A stretch of 64,000 bases of DNA, taken from NCBI RefSeq assembly GCF_003390845.1, contig NZ_QMEK01000001.1, forward strand, positions 1,798,001 through 1,862,000. The letters are read 5' to 3'. This stretch comes from Tropicimonas sp. IMCC34043. GTDB lineage: Bacteria; Pseudomonadota; Alphaproteobacteria; Rhodobacterales; Rhodobacteraceae. The notes beneath the pieces are model-generated. The model made no database searches. It was not told the DNA's origin and saw nothing but the letters and a program-made list of their open reading frames with translations. Every line of letters begins with the position of its first letter. Positions within the stretch are counted from its first letter, which is position 1. A program made the translations under genes and the position numbers. Positions 1 to 8,866 of the stretch are shown here, piece by piece.

Positions 1-728
1 ACGGGATGTTCTGCATCGTCGGCGGCAAACCCTTTGTCGAACAGCTCCGCCATGCCGCGGAACATGCCAAGGCGATCATCTCCTGGGGCGCCTGCGCCTC
101 CTACGGCTGCGTGCAGGCGGCCTCGCCCAACCCGACGCGGGCCACGCCGGTTCACAAGGTCATCACCGACAAGCCGATCATCAAGGTGCCGGGCTGCCCG
201 CCCATCGCCGAAGTGATGACCGGCGTCATCACCTACATGCTGACCTTCGACCGCCTGCCCCAGCTCGACCGTCAGGGGCGGCCGCAGATGTTCTATTCCC
301 AGCGGATCCACGACAAATGCTATCGGAGACCGCATTTCGATGCCGGCCAGTTCGTCGAGGCCTGGGACGACGAGAACGCGCGCAAGGGCTATTGCCTCTA
401 CAAGATGGGCTGCAAGGGGCCGACCACCTACAACGCCTGCTCGACCGTGCGCTGGAACGACGGGGTCAGCTTTCCCATCCAGTCGGGCCATGGCTGTATC
501 GGCTGTTCCGAGGACGGCTTCTGGGATGCCGGCAGTTTCTATGACCGGGTGACCGACCTGACCCAGTTCGGCGTCGAGTCGAATGCCGACAAGATCGGCA
601 TTGCCGCCGCGGGCGTCGTCGGCGGTGGCATTGCCGTCCACGCCGCCGCGTCGATCCTGGTGTCGGCGCAGCGCAAGGCACAGTCCAAGGACCCCTCCAA
701 AGAGACCCATGAGGAGACCAGATCATGA
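1..728 (+). CDS. hupS: Uptake [NiFe]-hydrogenase small subunit HupS, 5' truncated
   Basis: Electron-transfer small subunit of the membrane-bound H2-oxidising hydrogenase. The window begins inside the gene: the frame is open from the first base and the visible protein starts in the conserved segment [13 protein letters not shown], so roughly the first third (Tat signal and proximal-cluster cysteines) is missing. Fe-S cluster ligand regions are visible: [15 protein letters not shown], then the C-terminal run of Cys residues through CYLYKMGC-like [12 protein letters not shown] and GHGCIGCSE. Near the end a hydrophobic stretch ([20 protein letters not shown]) is the usual C-terminal membrane anchor that docks the enzyme to the cytochrome b HupC. 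Its stop overlaps the hupL start (ATGA at 725-728), so the two subunits are translationally coupled. Confidence 0.96.
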   Translation, partial: GMFCIVGGKPFVEQLRHAAEHAKAIISWGACASYGCVQAASPNPTRATPVHKVITDKPIIKVPGCPPIAEVMTGVITYMLTFDRLPQLDRQGRPQMFYSQRIHDKCYRRPHFDAGQFVEAWDDENARKGYCLYKMGCKGPTTYNACSTVRWNDGVSFPIQSGHGCIGCSEDGFWDAGSFYDRVTDLTQFGVESNADKIGIAAAGVVGGGIAVHAAASILVSAQRKAQSKDPSKETHEETRS

Positions 729-2515
729 GCGTTACCCCGAACGGGTTCGACCTCGACACGACCGGCCGCCGCATCGTTGTCGATCCGGTGACCAGGATCG
801 AAGGCCACATGCGCTGCGAGGTGAACGTGGACGAGGACGGCGTGATCCGGAACGCCGTCTCGACCGGCACGATGTGGCGCGGGCTTGAAGTGATCCTGAA
901 GGGCCGCGACCCGCGCGACGCCTGGGCCTTTACCGAGCGGATCTGCGGCGTCTGCACCGGCACCCATGCGTTGACCTCGGTGCGCGCGGTCGAGGATGCG
1001 CTGGGGATCACCATCCCCGACAACGCCAATTCGATCCGCAACATCATGCAGCTGAACCTGCAGATCCACGACCATGTCGTGCATTTCTATCACCTGCACG
1101 CGCTCGACTGGGTGAACCCGGTGAATGCGCTGCGCGCCGACCCCAAAGCCACGTCCGAGCTGCAACAGATGGTGGGGCCGAACCACCCGCTGTCCTCGCC
1201 GGGCTATTTCCGCGATGTGCAGAACCGGCTGAAGAAATTCGTCGAAAGCGGCCAGCTCGGCCTGTTCAAGAACGGCTATTGGGACAACCCGGCCTACAAG
1301 CTTCCCCCCGAAGCGGACCTGATGGCCACCACCCATTACCTCGAGGCGCTGGACCTGCAAAAGGACATCGTCAAGGTCCACACCATCTTCGGGGGGAAGA
1401 ACCCGCATCCGAACTGGCTGGTCGGGGGGGTGCCCTGCCCGATCAACATGGACAGCGTCGGTGCCGTCGGTGCGATCAACATGGAGCGTCTGAACCTTGT
1501 CAGCTCGATCATCGACAAGTGTACGACCTTCGTTCAGAACGTCTATCTCCCCGATGTGATCGCCGTCGGCGGGTTCTATCGCAACTGGCTTTATGGCGGC
1601 GGGCTGAGCTCGCAGGCCGTGCTGGCCTATGGCGACATCCCCGAACATCCCAACGACTTCTCGCCCGGGCAGTTGCACCTGCCGCGCGGGGCAATCATCG
1701 ACGGCAACCTCGAAGAGGTGCACGACGTCGACCCGCGCGACCCCGACCAGATCCAGGAATTCGTCGATCACTCGTGGTATTCCTATGGCGAGCCTGGCCG
1801 CGGCCTGCACCCCTGGGATGGCGTGACCGACCCGGAATTCGCGCTGGGGCCGAATGCCAAGGGCACCAGGACCAACATCAAGGAACTGGACGAGGCGGCG
1901 AAATATTCCTGGATCAAGGCGCCGCGCTGGAACGGCCACGCGATGGAGGTGGGCCCGCTCGCCCGCTATATCGTCGGCTATGCAAGTGGCCACGAGGCCA
2001 TCACCGAACAGGTCAACGGGCTGCTCACCACCATGGACCTGCCGGTTTCGGCGCTGTTCTCGACGCTGGGGCGCACTGCGGCGCGCGCGATGGAGGCGGA
2101 ATACTGCGCGGGCCTGCAGAAGTATTTCTTCGACAAGCTCATGGCCAACATCATCGCCGGCGACAGCAGCACCGCCAATGTCGAGAAATGGGATCCCTCG
2201 ACCTGGCCCAAGGAGGCGAAAGGCGTCGGCATGACCGAGGCGCCGCGCGGCGCCCTTGGCCACTGGATCCGCATCAAGGACGGCCGCATCGAGAATTATC
2301 AATGCGTGGTGCCCACCACCTGGAACGGCAGCCCGCGCGATGCGGCGGGCAATATCGGCGCCTTCGAGGCCAGCCTGATGAACACGCCGATGGAGCGGCC
2401 CGACGAACCGGTCGAGATCCTGCGCACACTGCACAGTTTCGATCCCTGTCTGGCCTGTTCGACCCATGTCATGTCGCCCGACGGGCACGAGATGGCACGG
2501 GTCAAGGTTCGCTGA
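725..2515 (+). CDS. hupL: Uptake [NiFe]-hydrogenase large subunit HupL
   Basis: Catalytic subunit carrying the Ni-Fe(CN)2CO site that oxidises H2 at the periplasmic face of the membrane. The 596-residue length is normal for the family. Ni/Fe ligands are visible as RICGVC (Cys74, Cys77) and DPCLAC (Cys575, Cys578), with His581 just after. The 15 residues after His581 ([15 protein letters not shown]) are the C-terminal tail that the HupD protease removes once nickel is inserted. The start overlaps the hupS stop. A 76-codon gene and hupC follow closely, so the structural genes form one transcript. Confidence 0.98.
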   Translation: MSVTPNGFDLDTTGRRIVVDPVTRIEGHMRCEVNVDEDGVIRNAVSTGTMWRGLEVILKGRDPRDAWAFTERICGVCTGTHALTSVRAVEDALGITIPDNANSIRNIMQLNLQIHDHVVHFYHLHALDWVNPVNALRADPKATSELQQMVGPNHPLSSPGYFRDVQNRLKKFVESGQLGLFKNGYWDNPAYKLPPEADLMATTHYLEALDLQKDIVKVHTIFGGKNPHPNWLVGGVPCPINMDSVGAVGAINMERLNLVSSIIDKCTTFVQNVYLPDVIAVGGFYRNWLYGGGLSSQAVLAYGDIPEHPNDFSPGQLHLPRGAIIDGNLEEVHDVDPRDPDQIQEFVDHSWYSYGEPGRGLHPWDGVTDPEFALGPNAKGTRTNIKELDEAAKYSWIKAPRWNGHAMEVGPLARYIVGYASGHEAITEQVNGLLTTMDLPVSALFSTLGRTAARAMEAEYCAGLQKYFFDKLMANIIAGDSSTANVEKWDPSTWPKEAKGVGMTEAPRGALGHWIRIKDGRIENYQCVVPTTWNGSPRDAAGNIGAFEASLMNTPMERPDEPVEILRTLHSFDPCLACSTHVMSPDGHEMARVKVR

Positions 2516-2526
2516 GGGAGGATGAC

Positions 2527-2757
2527 ATGAAACGATTTGTTGCAGGCCTGATCGCACTGCCCGCCCCTGCTCTTGCCCATCCCGGGCATGGCGCGGCCGG
2601 CAGCGGCCACTGGCTGACCCAGCCAGACCATCTGGCGGTCATCGCACTCGCGGTGCTGGCCGCACCGCTGGCAATCGGGATGGCGGCCAGGGCCGTCACG
2701 GCCCTGCGGGTGCGGCGCAAGGCCGGTCGCGCCCGCGATGCGGGGGCGGCCCGATGA
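2527..2757 (+). CDS. Small secreted or membrane protein between hupL and hupC (possibly DUF6732-like)
   Basis: A 76-residue protein of unknown function. It starts with a short signal-like segment (MKRFVAGLIALPAPALA), followed by a His-containing stretch AHPGHGAAGSGHW and then PDHL. One transmembrane helix (about residues 38-56) and a basic tail (RVRRKAGRAR) follow. It lies 11 bp after hupL and its stop overlaps the hupC start (ATGA), so it is clearly part of the operon. In the textbook hupSLC order nothing separates hupL and hupC. The His pattern recalls small HupE-like or copper/nickel-handling proteins, and I half-recognise a family called DUF6732, but neither assignment is certain. ATG at 2522 is out of frame; ATG 2527 gives the signal peptide. 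Confidence 0.7.
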   Translation: MKRFVAGLIALPAPALAHPGHGAAGSGHWLTQPDHLAVIALAVLAAPLAIGMAARAVTALRVRRKAGRARDAGAAR

Positions 2758-3530
2758 ACGAACAGACCATTCACATCCCCAATCCCGACGTCCTGCCGCT
2801 GCAGGACAACCTGCTGACCGGCGACGCCACCCAAAGCGACGTCGAGAGCATCCGGCGGCAGACCTCTGTCTATGTCTACGAGGTGCCGGTGCGGCTGTGG
2901 CACTGGATCAACGCGCTTGGCATCACGGTGCTCTGCGTGACCGGCTATCTGATCGCCTCGCCGCCGCCGTCGATGCAGATCGACGAGGCGGTTAACCAGT
3001 TCGTCTTCGGCTACATCCGCTTTGCCCATTTCTCGGCCGCCTATATCGTGACCTTCGCGTTCATCGGCCGGATCTATTGGGCGCTCGTTGGCAATTTCCA
3101 CTCGACGCAACTGTTCATCCTGCCGGTCTGGAACCGGCATTGGTGGAAAGAGGTCCTGCACGAGGCGCGCTGGTATCTGTTCCTCGAACGGGACCCCAAG
3201 AAATACGTCGGCCACAACCCGCTGGCCCATGCCGCCATGTTCCTGTTCATGACGCTGGGCCTTACCTTCATGATCTTCACAGGCTTTGCGCTCTATTCCC
3301 AGGGCGCCGGTCAGGGCAGCCTGTCGGACCGGCTGTTCGGCTGGGTGATCCCGCTGGTCGGCGGCAGCCAGACCCTGCATTCGCTGCACCATCTGGGCAT
3401 GTGGTCGATCGTGATCTTCATCCTCATCCATGTCTATGCCGCGATCCGCGAGGATATCCTGTCGCGCCAGTCCATCGTGTCGACGATGATTTCCGGCCAC
3501 CGGACCTTCAAGGACGACGACCCGAACTGA
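2754..3530 (+). CDS. hupC: Hydrogenase b-type cytochrome HupC
   Basis: Di-haem membrane cytochrome b that anchors HupSL and passes H2-derived electrons to the quinone pool. At 258 residues it is of normal size, with four hydrophobic helices. The first helix starts in YEVPVRLWHWINALG, the usual haem-ligand-bearing motif; others lie around FAHFSAAYIVTFAFIGRIYW, AMFLFMTLGLTFMIFTGFAL and LHHLGMWSIVIFILIHVYA. Histidines in these helices are the likely haem ligands. The N-terminal 40 residues are hydrophilic. The start overlaps the stop of the small upstream gene. A strong hairpin follows 25 bp after the stop. Confidence 0.95.
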   Translation: MNEQTIHIPNPDVLPLQDNLLTGDATQSDVESIRRQTSVYVYEVPVRLWHWINALGITVLCVTGYLIASPPPSMQIDEAVNQFVFGYIRFAHFSAAYIVTFAFIGRIYWALVGNFHSTQLFILPVWNRHWWKEVLHEARWYLFLERDPKKYVGHNPLAHAAMFLFMTLGLTFMIFTGFALYSQGAGQGSLSDRLFGWVIPLVGGSQTLHSLHHLGMWSIVIFILIHVYAAIREDILSRQSIVSTMISGHRTFKDDDPN

Positions 3531-3555
3531 GTCCGGTGACTCGGGCGGAACAGGC

Positions 3556-3590
3556 GAAGGCGTGCTCACGGGCACGCCTTCTGTATTTTT
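3556..3590 (+). terminator. Rho-independent-type terminator after hupC
   Basis: A perfect 10-bp inverted repeat (GAAGGCGTGC at 3556-3565, GCACGCCTTC at 3572-3581, 6-nt loop) is followed by TGTATTTTTA. It ends the structural operon or attenuates transcription into the maturation genes. The next 200 bp are unusually AT-rich for this genome. Confidence 0.75.
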
Positions 3591-3801
3591 ACTTTCCGTT
3601 TTCTAGATATTTCGGCAATCTACTATCCATAAAGAAGGTCTTCGACCGCCTGCGTTTTCAAGGATTACCGTTATATTTCAGCATGCTGCCAGAAATCTCC
3701 GAGTGAAGGATTTTTCCCGGTCAGGCCCGATCTGCCAAGCTACCTTTCATATCGAGTGAAGGCCGGACCCCGAACGACCGGCTGCGTCAGGGAGGAACAT
3801 C
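3591..3801 (+). promoter_or_regulatory. AT-rich spacer before hupD, possible internal promoter
   Basis: No gene is visible between the hupC terminator and hupD. The segment is much richer in A+T than its surroundings and contains a TATATT hexamer at 3672-3677, but no well-placed -35 box. A good Shine-Dalgarno (GGAGG, 3791-3795) precedes the GTG start of hupD. An independent promoter for the maturation genes is an inference. Confidence 0.35.
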
Positions 3802-4410
3802 GTGTCGGACAAGGTGCTTGTTCTTGGGATCGGCAACGTCCTCTGGGCCGACGAGGGCTTTGGCGTGCGCTGCATCGAGAGGCTGGCGGAAAGCTGGTCC
3901 TTGCCGGGCAATGTCACGCTTCTCGACGGTGGCACGCAGGGGCTGTACCTGCTGCCGTTCCTCGAACAGGCCGACCGGATGATCGTGTTCGATGCGGTCG
4001 ACTATGGCCTGACGCCCGGCACCCTGAAGATCGTCGAGGGCACGGACGTCCCGGCGTTCCTGGGTGCGAAAAAGATGTCGCTGCACCAGACCGGTTTTCA
4101 GGACGTGATCGCGACGGCGCAACTGATGGGCTATTGCCCCGAGCTGCTGTTGCTGATCGGCTGCCAACCCGAAGAGCTGGAAGATTACGGCGGCGGGCTG
4201 CGCGATGTCGTGGCAGCACAGGTCGACCCGGCCATCGCTGTTGCCATCGACCGGCTGCGGGCCTGGGGCCTCGATCCGGTTCCCGGCATCTCGACCACCG
4301 GCGATCTGACCGATCCCGCAATCCGCCGCGACGCCTATGAAAGCGGCCGGCCCTCGGCCGCCGAGGTCTGCCGCACCGGCGACGCCCGGTTCTTTCCCAA
4401 GGGGGCCTAG
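3802..4410 (+). CDS. hupD: Hydrogenase maturation endopeptidase HupD
   Basis: Cytoplasmic protease of the HybD/HyaD family that clips the C-terminal tail of HupL after nickel insertion, allowing the large subunit to close and pair with HupS. The N-terminus carries LGIGNVLWADEGFG. Glu18, Asp64 (IVFDAVD) and His95 (SLHQTG) match the three nickel-sensing ligands of this family. The 202-residue length is typical. The start is GTG with GGAGG six bases upstream; no better ATG exists. It is the first gene after the mid-operon hairpin and leads the maturation block. Confidence 0.95.
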   Translation: MSDKVLVLGIGNVLWADEGFGVRCIERLAESWSLPGNVTLLDGGTQGLYLLPFLEQADRMIVFDAVDYGLTPGTLKIVEGTDVPAFLGAKKMSLHQTGFQDVIATAQLMGYCPELLLLIGCQPEELEDYGGGLRDVVAAQVDPAIAVAIDRLRAWGLDPVPGISTTGDLTDPAIRRDAYESGRPSAAEVCRTGDARFFPKGA

Positions 4411-4413
4411 GCG

Positions 4414-4734
4414 ATGTGCATGGGCATTCCGCTGCGGATCGACCGGGTCGAGGGGATCGTCGGGCTGGCGATGGATGGCCAGGCGCTGGTGCCCGTCGAT
4501 CTGTCGCTGACCGGTCCGGTGCCGGCCGGCACCTGGGTGCTGAGCTTTCTCGGCGCCGCCCGCGAAGTGATCGGGTCCGAGGAAGCCGCCCGCATCCTTG
4601 CCGCGCTCGACGGGCTGCGCGCGGTCATGGCGGGCGGCACGGTCGGCGATGCGTTCGCCGATCTGGAGGCATCCGGCCCGCGCCTGCCTGCACATCTGCA
4701 GGCGGCGCTGGCGGCCGGCAGGACAACCGGGTGA
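4414..4734 (+). CDS. hupF: HypC/HupF-family hydrogenase chaperone HupF
   Basis: Small chaperone of the HypC family that binds the immature large subunit, in Rhizobium and Rhodobacter systems especially under oxygen. It starts with MCMGIP, whose Cys2 is the essential iron/large-subunit ligand. At 106 residues it is longer than HypC (96 residues here, at 10361) and has the extended C-terminus seen in HupF. It lies 3 bp after hupD. The window therefore has two HypC paralogues, one in the hup-specific and one in the hyp block. Confidence 0.92.
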   Translation: MCMGIPLRIDRVEGIVGLAMDGQALVPVDLSLTGPVPAGTWVLSFLGAAREVIGSEEAARILAALDGLRAVMAGGTVGDAFADLEASGPRLPAHLQAALAAGRTTG

Positions 4735-4744
4735 GGAGAGCGAC

Positions 4745-5125
4745 ATGGGACATCCGCTGATCGACAGGCTGACCGAGGATCTGGGCTGGCCGCTGCTGGA
4801 CCGGGCCGAGGACATCGCACGATTCACGGCATCCGACGATGCCCGGGTGCTGTTCGTGCCGGGCGACCCGGCGCGCAACCTCGAAAGTGCCGATGTGGCG
4901 GTAATCCTCCCGGAACTGCGCATGGCCTTTCAGGGCCGGTTCGACTGTGCCGTCGTCGGCACTACGGTCGAGGCCGAGGTGCGCGAGCAGACCGGGGTGT
5001 TGAAGACCCCGAGCCTGATCTTCTTCCGCGCCGGCCGCCAGATCGGCGCGGTGCCCAAAGTTCGCGACTGGGACGATTACATCCTGCGGATCGGACAGAT
5101 CCTGTCGCGCAAAGACGCGGCCTGA
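4745..5125 (+). CDS. hupG: Hydrogenase accessory protein HupG (HyaE family)
   Basis: A 126-residue thioredoxin-fold accessory protein of the HupG/HyaE family, thought to help process or hold the Tat-exported small subunit HupS. The sequence has the family pattern: a helix-rich start (MGHPLIDRLTEDLGWP), a central ILPELRMAFQGRFDCAVVG segment and LKTPSLIFFRAGRQIG near the cis-proline position. It has no redox-active CxxC, as is usual in this family. ATG 4745 follows GAGGAG. Confidence 0.9.
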   Translation: MGHPLIDRLTEDLGWPLLDRAEDIARFTASDDARVLFVPGDPARNLESADVAVILPELRMAFQGRFDCAVVGTTVEAEVREQTGVLKTPSLIFFRAGRQIGAVPKVRDWDDYILRIGQILSRKDAA

Positions 5126-5139
5126 GGGAGAGAGACAGA

Positions 5140-5967
5140 ATGGCAGGCAATTTCGTTCTTCCGCCGACCGGCTTCGGGCCGGGATCGCAACTGACCGGGG
5201 CCGAGGGCGCGGAGCTGGAATACATGCCGCTTCCGCAGGACATGCGCACCTATGTGCCCCGCGTCCCCGAGGTGGCTGATCCCGCGCCTCTATCCGCCGG
5301 GATCGCGCGGCTGGCCCGGATGGCGGCGGCGGCGGGTGCGGGCCACTGCGCCACCTTCGATCTCTCGGACCTCGATGCCGCCAACCGGGCGCTGGTGAGC
5401 GAAACCTTGGGCGAGGGCGAGGTTTCGGCCAGAATCCACGGCATTCCGGCCCTCGCCGTGCAGGAGAGCGTCTTTGCCGGGATCTGGGTGCTGAAGGGTG
5501 CGGACACAGATATGGCCGAAGTCGGGCCGGTGCCTGCACAGGCAAGGACCCGCGCGTTCCATCCGCGCCGCCCGGCAAGGTCGCTTGCGGCGCCGCTGCC
5601 CCCGGGCGTGGTCAATGCCCCGCCGCTTGTGACCGAGTTGCAGGATAGATCCGCGCTCTGGCGTGCCGGCATGGCGCCGCATGTGGTCAACCTGACCCTG
5701 TTGCCCCACACCGAACAGGATCTTGCCTTTCTGGACGAGGCCCTCGGGCGCGGCTCGGTCGAGGTGCTGTCGCGCGGCTATGGCAATTGCCGGCTGACGG
5801 CCACCGCACTTGCCCATGTCTGGCGGGTGCAATTCTTCAACTCGATGGATACGCTGATCCTCGACACGTTCGAGGTGACCGACATGCCCGAGGTCGCGCT
5901 GGCCGCCGCCGAGGATCTGGCCGACAGCGCAGAGCGGTTGAACGAGGTTCTGGAGGCACTGGCATGA
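5140..5967 (+). CDS. hupH: Hydrogenase expression/formation protein HupH (HyaF family)
   Basis: A 275-residue protein of the HupH/HyaF family, needed for maturation of the uptake hydrogenase small subunit. Family features are the N-terminal FVLPPTGFGPGSQL, the acidic LEYMPLPQDMRTY stretch and a C-terminal half beginning near NLTLLPHTEQDLAFLDEALG with SRGYGNCRLTATAL. AGGGAGAG precedes the ATG. Its stop overlaps the start of hupJ (ATGA), consistent with translational coupling. Confidence 0.92.
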   Translation: MAGNFVLPPTGFGPGSQLTGAEGAELEYMPLPQDMRTYVPRVPEVADPAPLSAGIARLARMAAAAGAGHCATFDLSDLDAANRALVSETLGEGEVSARIHGIPALAVQESVFAGIWVLKGADTDMAEVGPVPAQARTRAFHPRRPARSLAAPLPPGVVNAPPLVTELQDRSALWRAGMAPHVVNLTLLPHTEQDLAFLDEALGRGSVEVLSRGYGNCRLTATALAHVWRVQFFNSMDTLILDTFEVTDMPEVALAAAEDLADSAERLNEVLEALA

Positions 5968-6752
5968 CCCGGTTCGAAGGTTCTTATGGCGGCGAGGCCG
6001 GGCGGATTTCGGACCTCGCCGTGCTCGAATGCAAGATCTGCTGGACGAGCTATGACCCCGATACGGGCGACGACAGCCGGCAGGTCGCGCCCGGCACGCC
6101 GTTCGGCGCGCTGCCCGAGGATTGGTCCTGCCCGAATTGCGGCGCGCCGAAGGAACAGTTCATGGTGCTGCGCGATCCGGGCGCGGCGGACCTGCAGCAG
6201 GCGGCCCGGATCCGCGCCCGCACCGAGCCGCTGGTTGCCGACTTCACCGAGATCTGGAATGGCAAGATGCGCGATGTGCCGCTGGTCAACCGGCTGCTGC
6301 GGATCGAGGCGGTCGGGTTCATCGAGCACGAGGGGCGGCCGCTGGGCGTGCTGATCTCGCCCTGGTTCATGAACCTCGTGTTGCTGCCAGCCGAGGCCGA
6401 GGATTGGTCCGGGCTGGTGGCGGGCGAGACCGAGGTGATCGGGTTCCCCTCGGGCGAGTACGAATTCCTGCACAACACCCGCGAGACCGTCGGCGGCTAC
6501 AAGGCCTGTTCGCTGGTCTCGCCGATGGGCGAATACAGGAGCCAGGCGCAGGCGGTCGAGGTCGCGCGCGCCATCATGGCCGCACTGTTCGATCCGGCCC
6601 ATCGCGCCGAAACCGACCGCAGCGTCGAAATCCGGGCTGCCCGGGAACAGGATCTGGCAGCCCGGCAGGCAAGGGCCGAGGCCGCCGCGGCCCCGACCCG
6701 GCGGCAGGTTCTGTCGGGCGGCGTGGCAGCCGTGCCGCGAGCCGGGGCCTGA
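5964..6752 (+). CDS. hupJ: Rubredoxin-HupJ fusion hydrogenase accessory protein
   Basis: A 262-residue two-domain protein. The first 70 or so residues are a rubredoxin-like domain with two CxxC pairs (LECKICWTSYDP and WSCPNCGAPKEQF). In Rhizobium this domain is the separate protein HupI. The remainder (from about LVADFTEIWNGKMRDVPLVN) is the HupJ/HybE-type chaperone that assists processing of the small subunit or large/small assembly. The C-terminal 40 residues are Ala/Arg rich and low in complexity. The fused arrangement is known from Rhodobacter capsulatus. The rubredoxin may protect maturation from oxygen. It overlaps hupH by 4 bp. Confidence 0.9.
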   Translation: MTRFEGSYGGEAGRISDLAVLECKICWTSYDPDTGDDSRQVAPGTPFGALPEDWSCPNCGAPKEQFMVLRDPGAADLQQAARIRARTEPLVADFTEIWNGKMRDVPLVNRLLRIEAVGFIEHEGRPLGVLISPWFMNLVLLPAEAEDWSGLVAGETEVIGFPSGEYEFLHNTRETVGGYKACSLVSPMGEYRSQAQAVEVARAIMAALFDPAHRAETDRSVEIRAAREQDLAARQARAEAAAAPTRRQVLSGGVAAVPRAGA

Positions 6753-6753
6753 C

Positions 6754-7647
6754 ATGCTGAACCGGGCAACCGAACCGCAGCGCCTGGAACCCGTGATCGC
6801 GCCCGCGCTGCCGATTGCGGGGATCGTTGTCGGCAGGCCGGTGGCCGAGGTCGTGGCGCTGGTCCCGCGGTTGTTCAACCTGTGCCGCGCGGCGCAGGAG
6901 ATGGCGCTGCATCTGGCGCTCGATCTGCCGTTGCCCAACCCGCGGCAGGCGCTGACGGCCGAGATCCTGCGCGAGCATGTGTTCAAGCTGTGCCTCGTTT
7001 GGCCGCGGGCGCTTGGCCTTCCGGGGGCGGGGCTGCCGCCGGACTGGCAGGCCGGGGGGCGGGCGTTGGCCGAACGGCTTTTCGGCCCGGCCTGCGCCTT
7101 GCCGCAGACCGCGGACGGGATCGCCCGGTTCCTTGGATCGGGGCATGGCGTGGCGCCCATGCTGCGCCGGATCGCTGACAGGTTCGGCCCGGGCGAGGCG
7201 GCCTGTCCCGCCCTTCCCGGCCCTTCGGCGCGCTCGGTCTTTGCCGATCCGGTGATCGAGAACTCGACCGCCGCGCGCCATGTGAAGGCGCCGGCCATGC
7301 GGGCCATCGAGGCCCGCCATGGCCGCGGCCCGCTCTGGCGGGCCTGGGGCCGGGCCATGGACCTGGAAACGATCCTCGCCGGGCACCTGCCCGCGCCGCA
7401 GCGGATCGGTCCGGTGGCGCTCGTCCCGGCAGCGCGCGGGCTTTACGCGGTCGAGGCGGCATCCGAGGGCGGCCGCATCACGCGGTTTGCCCGAATGACC
7501 CCGACCGACCATCTGGTGCGACCGGGCGGCGTGCTGCGCGGATGCCTTGCCAGCCTTCCGGCCGACCGACAGGGGCTGGCGCCGCTGTTGCTCGAGATCC
7601 TCGACCCCTGCACGCCCATCGCGTTACGCGAGGTGGCGCATGCATGA
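6754..7647 (+). CDS. hupK: Hydrogenase maturation scaffold HupK
   Basis: A 297-residue HupK, a degenerate relative of the large subunit proposed to act as a scaffold for Fe(CN)2CO assembly. Remnants of the two HupL cysteine motifs are visible: [11 protein letters not shown] near residue 46 and LDPCTPIAL at the extreme C-terminus, each with fewer ligands than the catalytic subunit. It begins 1 bp after hupJ and ends within the hypA start region (overlap 7640-7647). Confidence 0.88.
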   Translation: MLNRATEPQRLEPVIAPALPIAGIVVGRPVAEVVALVPRLFNLCRAAQEMALHLALDLPLPNPRQALTAEILREHVFKLCLVWPRALGLPGAGLPPDWQAGGRALAERLFGPACALPQTADGIARFLGSGHGVAPMLRRIADRFGPGEAACPALPGPSARSVFADPVIENSTAARHVKAPAMRAIEARHGRGPLWRAWGRAMDLETILAGHLPAPQRIGPVALVPAARGLYAVEAASEGGRITRFARMTPTDHLVRPGGVLRGCLASLPADRQGLAPLLLEILDPCTPIALREVAHA

Positions 7648-7980
7648 GATGTCGCTTTGCGAGGGGATCCGCCGGATCGTCGAGGATCAGGCCAGCCTGA
7701 AAGGGTTTGCCCGGGTCCGGCGGCTGCGGCTCGAAATCGGGCAGTTTGCCGGGGTCGAAAAGGCGGCGCTGAACTTTGCCTTCGAGGTCGTCATGCGCGG
7801 CTCGGCCGCCGAGGATGCGGTGCTGGAGATGATCGATATCCCGGGCAAGGCCATGTGCTACGATTGCATGAAAGAGGTCGAAATCCCCGACAGGCTCGCC
7901 CCCTGCCCCGACTGCGGCGGCGGCAAGCTGATGCCGACGGGCGGCGAGGAAATGCGGATCAGGGACATGGAGGTGGTGTG

Positions 7981-7981
<1 letters not shown>
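7640..7981 (+). CDS. hypA: Hydrogenase nickel-incorporation protein HypA
   Basis: Nickel metallochaperone that hands nickel with HypB to the large subunit precursor. At 113 residues it starts MHEMSLCEG; His2 and Glu3 form the nickel site. The zinc site is the pair of CxxC motifs (MCYDCMKEV and APCPDCGGG). The nearby ATG at 7644 is out of frame, so ATG 7640, inside the end of hupK, is the start. Its stop TGA shares its final A with the ATG of hypB. Confidence 0.95.
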
Positions 7982-8808
<827 letters not shown>

Positions 8809-8866
8809 ACCGGGGGTCCGGCAACATCGCCTGCAAGGCCGCAAAGCGGTTCGGAGCGCGCCCGCA

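Noticed and set aside
539-2557. 672-codon minus-strand frame opposite hupL
   Set aside because: Antisense shadow of hupL; the plus strand encodes clear hydrogenase motifs.
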